Assembly (NCBI GenBank): GCA_946998205.1 | Contig: CAMPYJ010000006.1 | Location: 1-64,000, forward strand | Direction: 5' to 3' | Length of the DNA stretch: 64,000 nt | From: an uncultured Prevotella sp. | GTDB taxonomy: Bacteria > Bacteroidota > Bacteroidia > Bacteroidales > Bacteroidaceae | In this document: positions 46,789 through 55,370 of the stretch, piece by piece | Layout of the letters: each line of letters starts with the position of its first letter | Position numbering within the stretch: position 1 is the stretch's first letter | The notes under the pieces: model-generated | The model's input: the letters and a program-made list of their open reading frames with translations, nothing else | The model's database searches: none | What the model was told of the DNA's origin: nothing | Program-made: the position numbers and the translations under genes

Positions 46789-46981
46789 GGGCGGTTCTAT
46801 AAATTAGCTTTGACAGATTGTGAGACTATTTTCGAGGTCAATTTGTTTGTGAGTGAAAGAGTATAGCGAGCTATACGACTGAACGAACAAGCAAATTGAA
46901 CCGAAAAGAGTACACAAGATGACAAAACGTAAAAAGACTGACCTTAGAAAAACTTTACGGTGGTAATTTATAGAACCGCCC
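46789..46981 (-). mobile_element. MITE-like element, copy 5 (short form, with target duplication)
   Basis: 193 bp with intact termini and hairpin, flanked on both sides by TTAT (46785-46788 and 46982-46985), a perfect 4-bp duplication. It fills nearly the whole ptb-buk spacer. Confidence 0.94.
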
Positions 46982-47002
46982 TTATACAGAAATTATCAAT
47001 TT

Positions 47003-48067
47003 ATGTACCACATATTAAGCATCAACCCCGGCTCCACTTCCACCAAGATAGCCGTTTTTGAAGACGAACGGATGCTGTTCACCCGCAACATCCAACATTC
47101 TGTTGCCGAATTGAGCCGGTTTAACCTGCCCATGGATCAGCTGGAATACCGACGGCAACTGATCACAGACACCCTCAAACAGATGAAGATACCGTTCAAC
47201 TTCAACGCCGTCATCGGCCGCGGTGGCTTGGCCAAACCCGTGGAGAGTGGGGTCTATGAGGTTAGCGAGCGCATGCTCGAGCTTACGCGCAACGCCCTGC
47301 ACCAGCACGCGTGCGACTTAGGTTGCCTCATCGCATACGACATCGCGAAGGCCATTCCCGGCTGTCTGGCCCTGATCGCCGACCCGGGCGTGGTGGACGA
47401 GTTGTCGCCGCTGGCCAAAATCAGCGGCTCGCCCCTCCTGCCGCGCTATTGCATCTGGCACGCACTGAACCAGAAAGCCATCGCCCGGCGATACGCGCGA
47501 GACATCGGTAAACGCTATGAAGACCTCAACCTCATCATCTGTCACCTGGGGGGCGGCATCTCCATCGCAGCCCACGACCACGGCCGCGCCATCGACGCCA
47601 ACAACGCCTTGGGGGGCGAGGGGCCTTTCTCTCCCGAGCGGGCCGGCTCACTGCCGGTGGCCGACCTGATACGCTTGTGCTTCAGCGGCAAGTACACCAT
47701 GGACCAACTCATCAAGAACGTCACGACCGAGACGGGGCTCAGGGCGCACCTGGGCACCAACGACGTGAAAGAAATCCTACGGCGCATCGACCAGGGCGAC
47801 CAGCATGCCCAGCTCATTCTCGACGCCATGCTGTTCCACACGGCAAAAGCCATCGCATCAGAGGCTGCCGTGCTGTACGGAAAGGTTGACGCCATCCTGA
47901 TCACCGGGGGCATCGCTTATTCCGACTATGTGGTGAACAAGCTCAAAGAGCGAATACACTTTCTGGCACCCGTCATCACCTATCCCGGCGAAAACGAGAT
48001 GCAGGCCATGAGCAACAACGCGCTTGCCGTGCTGAGGGGGGAGCTGAAGACGAAGGAGTACCGGTAA
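47003..48067 (+). CDS. buk: Butyrate kinase
   Basis: A 354-aa ASKHA-fold acyl kinase that makes butyrate (or a branched acid) and ATP from the acyl phosphate supplied by Ptb. The N-terminal phosphate loop is SINPGSTSTKIAVFED; the adenosine motif is ICHLGGGISIAAH (about residue 175-187); the C-terminal GGIAYSDYV completes the site. Length is usual. The ptb-buk spacer of 236 bp is mostly a MITE-like copy whose hairpin may affect read-through. Confidence 0.95.
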   Translation: MYHILSINPGSTSTKIAVFEDERMLFTRNIQHSVAELSRFNLPMDQLEYRRQLITDTLKQMKIPFNFNAVIGRGGLAKPVESGVYEVSERMLELTRNALHQHACDLGCLIAYDIAKAIPGCLALIADPGVVDELSPLAKISGSPLLPRYCIWHALNQKAIARRYARDIGKRYEDLNLIICHLGGGISIAAHDHGRAIDANNALGGEGPFSPERAGSLPVADLIRLCFSGKYTMDQLIKNVTTETGLRAHLGTNDVKEILRRIDQGDQHAQLILDAMLFHTAKAIASEAAVLYGKVDAILITGGIAYSDYVVNKLKERIHFLAPVITYPGENEMQAMSNNALAVLRGELKTKEYR

Positions 48068-48281
48068 GCAGGCAGCACACGAACGTTGTAAAGCGGCGAT
48101 GTTTCGATGGGGAGATTGTGCCGACTGCGAATATAACAGACAAAATCCAAAAACGCATCTGGCTCATTTAGCGCACCAGCGAAAGAGCTTGCACCTTGAG
48201 GGACTAACGAAAATCATCCCACTAAGACAGATATATTGCAATGGGATGCCAACAACAGGCAACCATCAACACCCTAAAACG

Positions 48282-48317
48282 CAAAAAGACCGGCAACCGC
48301 AAAAGCAGCTGCCGGCC
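48282..48317 (-). terminator. tmRNA terminator
   Basis: On the minus strand GGCCGGCAGCTGC pairs with GCGGTTGCCGGTC (a few G-T pairs) over a TTTT loop, followed by TTTTTG. It starts 13 nt after the tmRNA 3' end. The gap from buk to here has no gene. Confidence 0.8.
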
Positions 48318-48329
48318 CCTTCTTTTCAG

Positions 48330-48725
48330 TGGACTTGCGGAGATTCGAACTCCGGTCCGCACAAGGAAACCATACGTTTTCTACATGCTTATTTCAGCCT
48401 TCGGTTTTCGTGCCGCAGCAAGACCTGAACCACCAACTGCGACCTTATCCTCTAAACTTCACCCATGCGCCGAGGCGCGCGAGGGCTATTTCCGATTTAC
48501 CTGCACCGCTTGACCCTCAGATTCGGAACAACATCCTTGGAGCAGTGTCTCGTTCCATCATCTGATGACGGAATAAAGCTAATAATCTACTATACTTCGA
48601 TTAAGCAGCGAGAGCGTAATTATTTTCGCCAATTAATTCTTTGATAACTGAGATTTAGGAGCCAGCCACCGAAGCTCCGCATGCTTACATACCATTCCGA
48701 CTTGCCGTCAAATCCATACAAGCCC
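48330..48725 (-). ncRNA. ssrA: Transfer-messenger RNA (tmRNA)
   Basis: A 396-nt tmRNA that rescues stalled ribosomes. The 5' GGGCTTG pairs with the 3' CAAGTCC to form the tRNA-like acceptor stem, and the T-arm GGAGTTCGAATCTCC precedes it. The 5' region has the conserved TGGATTTGACGG. The tag frame at 48601-48630 (minus strand) reads G-E-N-N-Y-A-L-A-A-stop, the Bacteroidales-type tag. CCA is not encoded. A -7 box TATCTTTG lies upstream (48739-48746) and a terminator downstream. Protein-like frames overlapping this RNA are spurious. Confidence 0.97.
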
Positions 48726-48738
48726 GGGTTGTAGGTTG

Positions 48739-48746
48739 CAAAGATA
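48739..48746 (-). promoter_or_regulatory. tmRNA promoter -7 box
   Basis: Reads TATCTTTG on the minus strand, 13 nt upstream of the mature tmRNA 5' end. A -33 TTG is not clear. Confidence 0.6.
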
Positions 48747-49515
48747 CGCATTTTCTCCCACACTTCACCCACTTTCACGCAAAAAAAAATCTCTCCCACG
48801 GCACGGCTCTTTCGTTCGGAGAACGTGGGGTGTTGTCAGGAAAAAGCCGCATTGTCTTGTTAAGTTGATTGGTTTCATTGGCTTCATTCATTGTTAAACA
48901 ACATTGTCCTTACACGAAAGAGCCGCCGCGCGCCGCTCACCTCGGCGCAGCGTCATCTGCCGCCATGCGCTTTTAACACAAATGCGGGGCGTTTTCACGA
49001 CCGGCACGCCGGAGACGGCCATCCGGTCCAAAAATGGTGCAAGTCAGGCATCACGCTGACTGTCAGCCGATTATGCCGTACTCATATCTAAGGCGGAATG
49101 AAAAGACAAGGTGTTTGGCGAGAGGAAATCACCGTCTCGCACCAAAAAGGCCTTCAAAATGGCGCATATTGGACTACTAAAGCATGCGAATTGAGGGGTT
49201 AGGGCATGCGTTTCGGGGTGCTGAAGCACCGACATTGGCAGCCTGCCGCATGTGAATGGTGAAAAAGAGGATGACTTTAAGGTTCTTGAACGCGTGAGGA
49301 ATAACCCGCACATACCTGGTTCCCGATTTTGTTTTGTCAAAGAAAACGAACCGATTTAACATATTAAAGACTATTTAACATCCACATACGTCATCGAGCC
49401 ACGGACGGAGAAGATGGGCCCGAGAGGCCAACGAGGGCCGCGCGCTCACCGGCTCTGACGATAAAATTCGTTCCACTCAACCCGTCGCAGAGACAAAAGA
49501 CGATGATTGTTTTCA
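48747..49515. other. Gene-free stretch between tmRNA and MITE copy 6
   Basis: About 770 bp with only short, unconvincing frames on both strands. The base composition is mixed and no repeats stronger than dinucleotide level were seen. Confidence 0.55.
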
Positions 49516-49773
49516 GGGCGGGTCTATAAATTGGCTTTGAAAGATTGTGAGACTGTTTTTGAGGTCTATTTGTTTGTGAGTGAAGGAGTATGGCGAGCTA
49601 TACGACTGAACGAACAAGAAAATTGAACCAAAAACGGAGCAAGCCGAATACAATCAAACTTGTTTGAATTGTTGAGGCGCAGCCTGTTTTATATAAAAAG
49701 AGACCGCAAGATGACAAAACGCAAAAACACTGACATAATAAAACTTTACGGTGGTAATTTACATAACAGACCT
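49516..49773 (-). mobile_element. MITE-like element, copy 6 (long form)
   Basis: About 258 bp, inverted relative to copy 1. It carries the ~60-bp extra block (about 49636-49699, GGAGCAAGCCGAATACAATC...) that only copy 1 shares. The left end is GGGCGGGTCTATAAATTG; the right end is decayed (ACATAACAGACC). No clean target duplication remains. Confidence 0.85.
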
Positions 49774-49882
49774 AAATTCGTTGTTGAAACAAAAAATATG
49801 ATTGTTTATGAAGACAAACGACCTTTGTAAACGTAAGGGGCATCCAACGCAGAACAGCAAAATCACGGGCTGAAAGCCCAAA

Positions 49883-50046
49883 AGCTTATAGCCCAGGGTA
49901 TCACCCTGAGGTTGGATGTATTAAGCTAATTGCGTCCTGTAAGGACAAAAGCATTTGATTGTCATGTCCTTGCAGTTGCTTCTGCCCTTACAGGGCGCAC
50001 ACCCTCTCACGCTCTTACCCAGGGCGCGTGCCCTGGGCTATAAGCT
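49883..50046. repeat. Palindromic repeat AGCTTATAGCCCAGGG
   Basis: AGCTTATAGCCCAGGG (49883-49898) and its exact reverse complement CCCTGGGCTATAAGCT (50031-50046) bound about 130 bp. Internal pairs include GTCCTGTAAGGAC and the GCCCTTACAGGGC group near 49985. The RNA or DNA could form a nested hairpin. No gene inside. Confidence 0.8.
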
Positions 50047-50153
50047 ACTGCCCCTGCGGGGCGTACAACCTCTCTACTCCGCATATCAAATGGAATCACA
50101 TGGACATACCGTGGCTATCCATGAAACTCCGATGCGAACACGGCACATTCATT

Positions 50154-50271
50154 GTTTGGTTCAATTTGTTTGTTCGTTCAGTCGTATAGCTCGCTATACT
50201 CCTTCACTCACAAACAAATTGACCACAAAAACAGCCTCGCAATCTGACAAAGCTAATTTATAGAACCGCCC
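50154..50271 (+). mobile_element. MITE-like element, copy 7 (5'-truncated)
   Basis: The homology begins at TTTGGTTCAATTTG, in the middle of the element, and continues through GTATAGCTCGCTATAC to an intact right terminus (TAATTTATAGAACCGCCC). The left third is missing and replaced by unrelated sequence. Confidence 0.88.
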
Positions 50272-50516
50272 AACAAAGAATCGGAGAAAAATCACGACGC
50301 ACTTCTGTTCGCTGTTTTCGTCAGAACGCCGGCGTTCTTTGGTTTCTTCATGTCACCCGCACGTTTTCGTGTTTTCTGCGTGTTAATTTCGTTGTTGATT
50401 TCTTCTATGTTGTTTACAGCAACAAGATATACCATCGTTAAATGAAAGAGCCGCGCCTTTGATGTAAATGAGCGTAAATACCTCTGCGATTATGCGAGAT
50501 TGTGGCATGTTATGCC

Positions 50517-50524
50517 TATCTTTG
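50517..50524 (+). promoter_or_regulatory. Promoter -7 box with a 10-codon remnant
   Basis: TATCTTTG, followed at 50547 by ATGGCAAAG and an A-run that encodes MAKKKKIKQG and then stops. This looks like the start of a lost gene whose promoter survives. Confidence 0.45.
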
Positions 50525-50670
50525 TACGCTAACTCACAACCAAGCATGGCAAAGAAAAAAAAAATCAAACAGGGTTAACGCCGTTCACGCAGAAAAGAAG
50601 AAAAAAAACAACGCTGTGACGGCAAAGAGCTGGTTGAAGAATTGCCAAAGAGGGCTGAACGACGTTGAAT

Positions 50671-51297
50671 CCTTACTGACGAGATAAAGGCGGTTGGCGA
50701 GGAACAAAGGAACAAACAGCTTTTAATATGGAACCATCTGTACAACAATATAAGCAAGCGGTAAGCGTCATTAAAGAAGCAATTTTGCATAGTCAATACA
50801 GGGCTGCAAAAATGGTTACCGGTGAAGAATTGTCACTTAACTTTGGTATTGGTGCTTACGTATCAAACCGCTCACGTCAAGAAAAATGGGGAACGTCCAT
50901 TATTGACAACATAAGCGAACAATTACGCCGTGAGCTTCCTGGTTTACGAGGCTTTTCGGCAAGAAGCATTCGTAACATGCGAACTTTTTATGAGTATTGG
51001 AAACAATTTTTAATTTGGCAGCCATCGGCTGCCAAATTGCAACTGCCTATAAGTCAAGACACAATAGATATAGAATGTTTCTCTCTTCAAAAATGGTCGC
51101 CGGTGGCTATCGAAATAAATCGTGAGGAACCAAGAAAGGCTCTGCCAGATATGGACGAAATGCGAAAGCTGATAACCGAAAACAATGAATAAGTGGCGGA
51201 TTATCAGCTGATAGTTCCGAAAGAGAAATTACAGAAAGTCCTTACTGACGAGATAAAGGCGGTTGGGGAGGAGAAAGAAAACAAAGAAATATTATAA
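50671..51297 (+). pseudogene. Decayed yhcG-like (DUF1016) nuclease gene
   Basis: An open frame of 154 codons (50728-51192) encodes the DUF1016 N-terminal domain (YGAYVSNRSRQEKWGTSIID-like, then LRRELPGLRGFSARSIRNMR). In full-length YhcG a PD-(D/E)XK nuclease domain follows, but here the frame jumps to LPDMDEMRKLITENNE and stops. The same frame continues after the stop with VADYQLIVPKEKLQKVLTDE.. to 51297, the C-terminal tail. So both ends survive and the nuclease core is missing. A 27-bp direct repeat (50671-50697 and 51240-51266, CCTTACTGACGAGATAAAGG...) flanks the frame and suggests deletion between repeated copies. Confidence 0.7.
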
Positions 51298-51298
51298 C

Positions 51299-51685
51299 AT
51301 GGACATTCAAAGAATAAATCAGCATACATCCGCTTTCAATGAGATAACGCATTACATTGAGAGCGATAATGGCAAAGAAAAGGTTGAAGTATGGTTTGCA
51401 CGTGAACTTCAGTCGGTTCTTGGCTATGCACGTTGGGAGAATTTTACAATAGCTATAGGCAGAGCCGTAGAATCATGTAAGACACAGAATATCAACGTGG
51501 ATGATCATTTTCGTGAGGTCACGAAAATGGTTGCTCTTGGTAGTGGCTCAAAGCGTGAAATCAAGGACTATATGCTCACTCGCTTTGCCTGTTCTTAAAG
51601 TAAGGTGGAACGCAGAGTGGCAAGCAACGAGAAGAAAATAGAAAAGACTTCAAGCAAATTGTCAAAGAAGATTGAACAATATTGA
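51299..51685 (+). pseudogene. Decayed dinD-like gene
   Basis: N-terminal ~99 residues from 51299 (MDIQRINQHTSAFNEITHYI, then VWFARELQSVLGYARWENF and DDHFREVTKMVALGSGSKRE) match DinD, a DNA-damage-inducible protein of the BRO-N type. The frame stops at LTRFACS (51598); full-length DinD continues for about 170 residues. After the stop the same frame reads KVERRVASNEKKIEKTSSKL to 51685, which looks like a DinD C-terminus. As with the preceding gene, the middle seems deleted. It follows the yhcG remnant by 1 nt. Confidence 0.65.
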
Positions 51686-51700
51686 ATACATAAAAAGCAT

Positions 51701-51769
51701 CCTTTGAAGTCACTGATACAAATAGTGAAACATCTAAGTGTCGATGTGAAAGAATTGATTTGTAACTAA
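51701..51769 (+). pseudogene. C-terminal remnant of an XRE-type controller
   Basis: The frame PLKSLIQIVKHLSVDVKELI (then CN and a stop) resembles the last helix region of small helix-turn-helix regulators (the SLIQIAKALxVDVKEL type) that control restriction-modification operons. It sits 12 nt before the HpaII-like methyltransferase, where a controller gene often lies. Only about 22 residues remain, so the call is tentative. Confidence 0.45.
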
Positions 51770-51783
51770 GATAACAAATAGAA

Positions 51784-53124
51784 ATGACTAATACAAAGAA
51801 CGTATTTTCTCTGTTTGATTTCTGTAAAAAACGAGCAGACAAAGTTCAGATATATGGCGAGGAAACGTTTGATGAAGAGGGAAATATCATCCCTTTTATA
51901 GACCAAGCGGCTCTGATAACACATTATTTACAATTAAGAAAGCGTAATGTTGATATGCCTTATGCACAGCAAGCAGAAGGTATATTGAACTTGTGGCATG
52001 AGTTTGTAAGGGGAGAAAAGCAAAAGACGAATAATTATAATTTTGTAGGAGAGTATTCTTCAGATATCCAGGGATATTTGTTTCCTGATTTGTTTCAAGC
52101 TCCATTTCAAGCTCCAGCAAATCCAAAGTTCACATTCATTGATTTGTTTGCTGGTATTGGTGGCTTTAGAATGGCATTTCAAAATTTGGACGGAGAATGT
52201 GTGTTTTCGTCAGAATGGGATGAACAGGCAAAGAAAACATATTACGCAAACTATGGAGATGTACCTTTTGGAGACATTACAAAAGAAAGTACAAAGAACA
52301 AAATTCCAAAAGGTTTTGACATTCTTTGTGCCGGTTTTCCATGTCAAGCATTTTCACTGGCAGGTAAGCGTTTAGGATTTGAAGAAACAAGAGGTACTTT
52401 ATTTTTTGATGTGGCTGAAATTCTTCGTAGATACCAACCTAAAGCTTTCTTCCTTGAGAATGTAAAGGGTCTTGTAATCCATGATAAAGGTAAAACATTC
52501 AAGACGATTCTAAATACATTGGACGAAATTGGTTATATAGTTCCAGAACCAGAGATAGTGAACGCTATGTACTTTGGAGTACCACAACATCGTGAGAGAA
52601 TTTATATTGTGGGATTCAGAAAAGACCTTGGTATAAAAAAAGAGGATTTTTCGTATCCTGTCCAAAAGGAAGTCACAAAAAAATGGATTGATGTGAGGGA
52701 AGAAAATCCTGTCCCAGCAAAGTATTATCTTTCCACAACTTACATTGATACACTCAAAAGGCACAGAGCTCGTCACGAGGCTAAGGGACATGGTTTCGGC
52801 TATGATATCATTCCCGATGATGGCATAGCTCACGCCATTGTTGTTGGTGGAATGGGGCGAGAGTGTAATCTTGTCATAGATTTTCGCCAAAAAGACTTGA
52901 CGCCGACTACAAGAATTAAGGGAGAAGTAAACAAGCAAGGTTGGCGCAAGATGACTCCAAGAGAATGGGCGCGTTTGCAAGGCTATCCTGATAATTTTAA
53001 AATTGTTGTGGCTGATGCTTCTGCATACAAGCAGTTTGGAAATAGTGTTGCCGTGCCAGCAATCCAAGCGACAGCAAGTAAATTACTTAAAACATTAAAC
53101 GAACATGGCTATATCGGGAAATAA
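51784..53124 (+). CDS. C5 cytosine DNA methyltransferase (HpaII-type)
   Basis: A 446-aa DNA cytosine-5 methyltransferase. An N-terminal ~110-residue extension is followed by motif I FIDLFAGIGGFRMAF (about 118-132), motif IV GFPCQAF with catalytic Cys187, motif VI FFLENVKGL, motif VIII FGVPQHRERIYIVGF, and motifs IX-X (RKMTPREWARLQGYP, QFGNSVAVP). All are intact. It overlaps the HpaII-family endonuclease gene by 20 bp, so it should protect CCGG sites. The A+T-rich composition sets it apart from the surrounding chromosome. Confidence 0.95.
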   Translation: MTNTKNVFSLFDFCKKRADKVQIYGEETFDEEGNIIPFIDQAALITHYLQLRKRNVDMPYAQQAEGILNLWHEFVRGEKQKTNNYNFVGEYSSDIQGYLFPDLFQAPFQAPANPKFTFIDLFAGIGGFRMAFQNLDGECVFSSEWDEQAKKTYYANYGDVPFGDITKESTKNKIPKGFDILCAGFPCQAFSLAGKRLGFEETRGTLFFDVAEILRRYQPKAFFLENVKGLVIHDKGKTFKTILNTLDEIGYIVPEPEIVNAMYFGVPQHRERIYIVGFRKDLGIKKEDFSYPVQKEVTKKWIDVREENPVPAKYYLSTTYIDTLKRHRARHEAKGHGFGYDIIPDDGIAHAIVVGGMGRECNLVIDFRQKDLTPTTRIKGEVNKQGWRKMTPREWARLQGYPDNFKIVVADASAYKQFGNSVAVPAIQATASKLLKTLNEHGYIGK

Positions 53125-54187
53125 AGGCGAATGGAGCGAAGTTTATACTCTTTTTAAGCTCTTGGGTGAAGGAAAGGTTAATGCTGGTGATGCTGACATG
53201 AACAAGTTGGGTTTGTACTATCCTATTCTTAATGTGATTCGTGAGGAAAGTAAGAAGTATGAATACAAGCCTAATGTTGATAAACATATCGTTGTTATAG
53301 ATGAAGATGGCCATGAGTTTGCACGAATATCAATGAACAAGTTCTTGAAGGAATCTTCTAAATTGCTCAATGGAATAAAGGCGGCAAACGACCGTGCTTT
53401 TGAAATTCCAGCAACCGAGAGTTTTATGAGGGAGATCGGTTGCTCAAAGTTAAAAGCGCCATCCAAGGACAAGGCAGATATACATGTCGTTATCCACGAT
53501 TTGCGTACCAATATGACTCCTTTATTGGGCTTTAGTATCAAATCACAACTTGGAAGCGCATCAACTCTTTTGAATGCAGGAATGCCAACCAATATCACTT
53601 ATAAGATTGTCGGCAAAGAACTAAGTGATGATGATATTGAGAAAATCAATGCTATCAACGGACATCTTCCACGAATGCAAGCTATTTTTGATATGGGTTG
53701 CTCCTTGGAATATAGTGACATCGAGCATTCTACCTTCAAAAACAATCTTTTGTTCTTGGATAGTTGTATGCCTCAGTTTGTTGCAGACTGTTTGCTGATA
53801 GACAGTTTGCCACACTCCAAATCTTCTATCAATGAGTGTGTTGCCGTAGTTGCCAAACGAAATCCATTCAATTTCAAAGGCAAGAATGTCGCGACTTTCT
53901 ATGCCCATAAAATGAAAGTCCTTCTCCTTGATGCTGCACTTGGAATGACACCTGCCAAAGAATGGACAGGCAGGTATGATGCCAATGGTGGTTACCTTGT
54001 GGTACGTAAGGACGGTGAGATTGTATGCTATCACTTCTATAACAGAAATGACGTTGAAGACTATCTCTACAATAACACTCGTTTTGAACGAGCGAGCAGA
54101 AGTCGGTATGGATTTGGATATGTATATCGGAAAAAAGATGGTTGTGTATATATAAAACTGAATTTACAGATAAGATTCAAAAAATAG
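53105..54187 (+). CDS. HpaII-family type II restriction endonuclease
   Basis: A 360-aa endonuclease of the HpaII family. The putative catalytic centre has Asp125 (KADIHVVI) and the S-x-K triad in LLGFSIKSQLGSASTLLNAG (Lys146), followed by TNITYKIVG, a recognisable family stretch. Length is usual (HpaII is about 358 aa). It is paired with the upstream methyltransferase by a 20-bp overlap. CCGG recognition is inferred from the family. The pair appears complete and is the one intact restriction-modification system in the window. Confidence 0.9.
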   Translation: MAISGNKGEWSEVYTLFKLLGEGKVNAGDADMNKLGLYYPILNVIREESKKYEYKPNVDKHIVVIDEDGHEFARISMNKFLKESSKLLNGIKAANDRAFEIPATESFMREIGCSKLKAPSKDKADIHVVIHDLRTNMTPLLGFSIKSQLGSASTLLNAGMPTNITYKIVGKELSDDDIEKINAINGHLPRMQAIFDMGCSLEYSDIEHSTFKNNLLFLDSCMPQFVADCLLIDSLPHSKSSINECVAVVAKRNPFNFKGKNVATFYAHKMKVLLLDAALGMTPAKEWTGRYDANGGYLVVRKDGEIVCYHFYNRNDVEDYLYNNTRFERASRSRYGFGYVYRKKDGCVYIKLNLQIRFKK

Positions 54188-54337
54188 CTTTATGCTATAA
54201 AGAATAAGTTTTGTCGCTATTACCTGGGATATATAATTAGTCGTATCAGAAGATTGACAGCATGCTCAGCCAACTCAAGCGCGACCATTTCGTATCTTTC
54301 TGGAACTAATCGTGTGGCGATTGTAAAAAGACTCCCC

Positions 54338-55369
54338 ATGGCAAAGAAATTTGAAATACGAAACAGTACGGCGGAGTTCCTGACCTTCGTGGCAGAAGGT
54401 AAGGAACAAGGCATACAAGTGCTATACAAAGATGAAACGGTGTGGGCAACTCAGAAGGCGATGGCAATGCTCTTTGACTGTTCTACTGACAATATTGGAC
54501 TGCATTTGAAGAACATATATGACACGAATGAATTGAACAAGGAGGCAACTACCGAGAAAATCTCGGTAGTTCAACAGGAAGGAGAGAGAGAGGTTCGGCG
54601 CAACACGTTGTTCTATAATCTCGATGCCATCATCTCCGTGGGCTATCGTGTCAATTCCATACGTGCCACACAGTTCCGTCAATGGTGTACCTATGTAATC
54701 CGTCAATTCTCTTTACGCGGTTATATCATAGATAAGAAACGTATGGAAAATGGTTCGTTCATTGGCGAGGATTATTTTGAGCATTTATTGGCAGAAATTC
54801 GTGAGATACGCTTGAGCGAACGACGTTTTTACCAGAAGCTCACGGACATATATGCTACAGCGATAGATTATAACAAGGCAGCACCGACCACACGATTATT
54901 CTATAAAAAGGTACAGAACAAAATGCACCATGCTGTGCATGGACACACGGCAGCAGAGCTTATAGTAGAAAGAGCCAATGCGAAAAAAGAACATATGGGA
55001 CTAACGACTTGGGAAAAGGCTCCCGATGGCAAAATTGTTAAGCCAGATGTAAGTGTCGCAAAAAACTACTTGAAACAGGTGGAACTTGAAGATATGGGAA
55101 GACTTGTCAACTCTGTGCTTGATTTGGCAGAACGTATGGCAAGCCGTCACATACCTATGACAATGGAAGATTGGGCAAAGCGCATTGACATTATTCTCGA
55201 AGCAGGAGGCGATGCAGTGCTGGAAGACGCAGGAAAGGTATCGGCAGAGTTTGCTAAGAATTATGCAGAATCAGAGTTTGAAAAATATCGTGTCATACAA
55301 GACCGATTGTTTCATTCCGACTTTGACAAATTTAACGAACTGCCATTTGAGAACATAGATATAAGTTGA
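54338..55369 (+). CDS. RhuM family protein
   Basis: A 343-aa protein of the RhuM (virulence_RhuM) family. Family hallmarks are IQVLYKDETVWATQKAMAML near the N-terminus, YNLDAIISVGYRVNSIRATQ (about 125-145) and KNYLKQVELEDMGRLVNSVL further on. The start at 54338 (MAKKFEIRNS) is chosen because the family begins there; the frame is open upstream without homology. The biochemical function is not established. RhuM genes are often found inside defence islands. It ends 1 nt before the DUF2357 gene (TGA-A-ATG), indicating one operon. Confidence 0.85.
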   Translation: MAKKFEIRNSTAEFLTFVAEGKEQGIQVLYKDETVWATQKAMAMLFDCSTDNIGLHLKNIYDTNELNKEATTEKISVVQQEGEREVRRNTLFYNLDAIISVGYRVNSIRATQFRQWCTYVIRQFSLRGYIIDKKRMENGSFIGEDYFEHLLAEIREIRLSERRFYQKLTDIYATAIDYNKAAPTTRLFYKKVQNKMHHAVHGHTAAELIVERANAKKEHMGLTTWEKAPDGKIVKPDVSVAKNYLKQVELEDMGRLVNSVLDLAERMASRHIPMTMEDWAKRIDIILEAGGDAVLEDAGKVSAEFAKNYAESEFEKYRVIQDRLFHSDFDKFNELPFENIDIS

Positions 55370-55370
55370 A

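Noticed and set aside
48099..48565. Three overlapping plus-strand frames
   Set aside because: They overlap the tmRNA and its terminator on the opposite strand; the RNA explains the conservation and the frames do not look like proteins.
49071..49340. Minus-strand 89-codon frame as a gene
   Set aside because: No protein-like pattern, no promoter box in place and no recognisable domain; it lies in a gene-free stretch.
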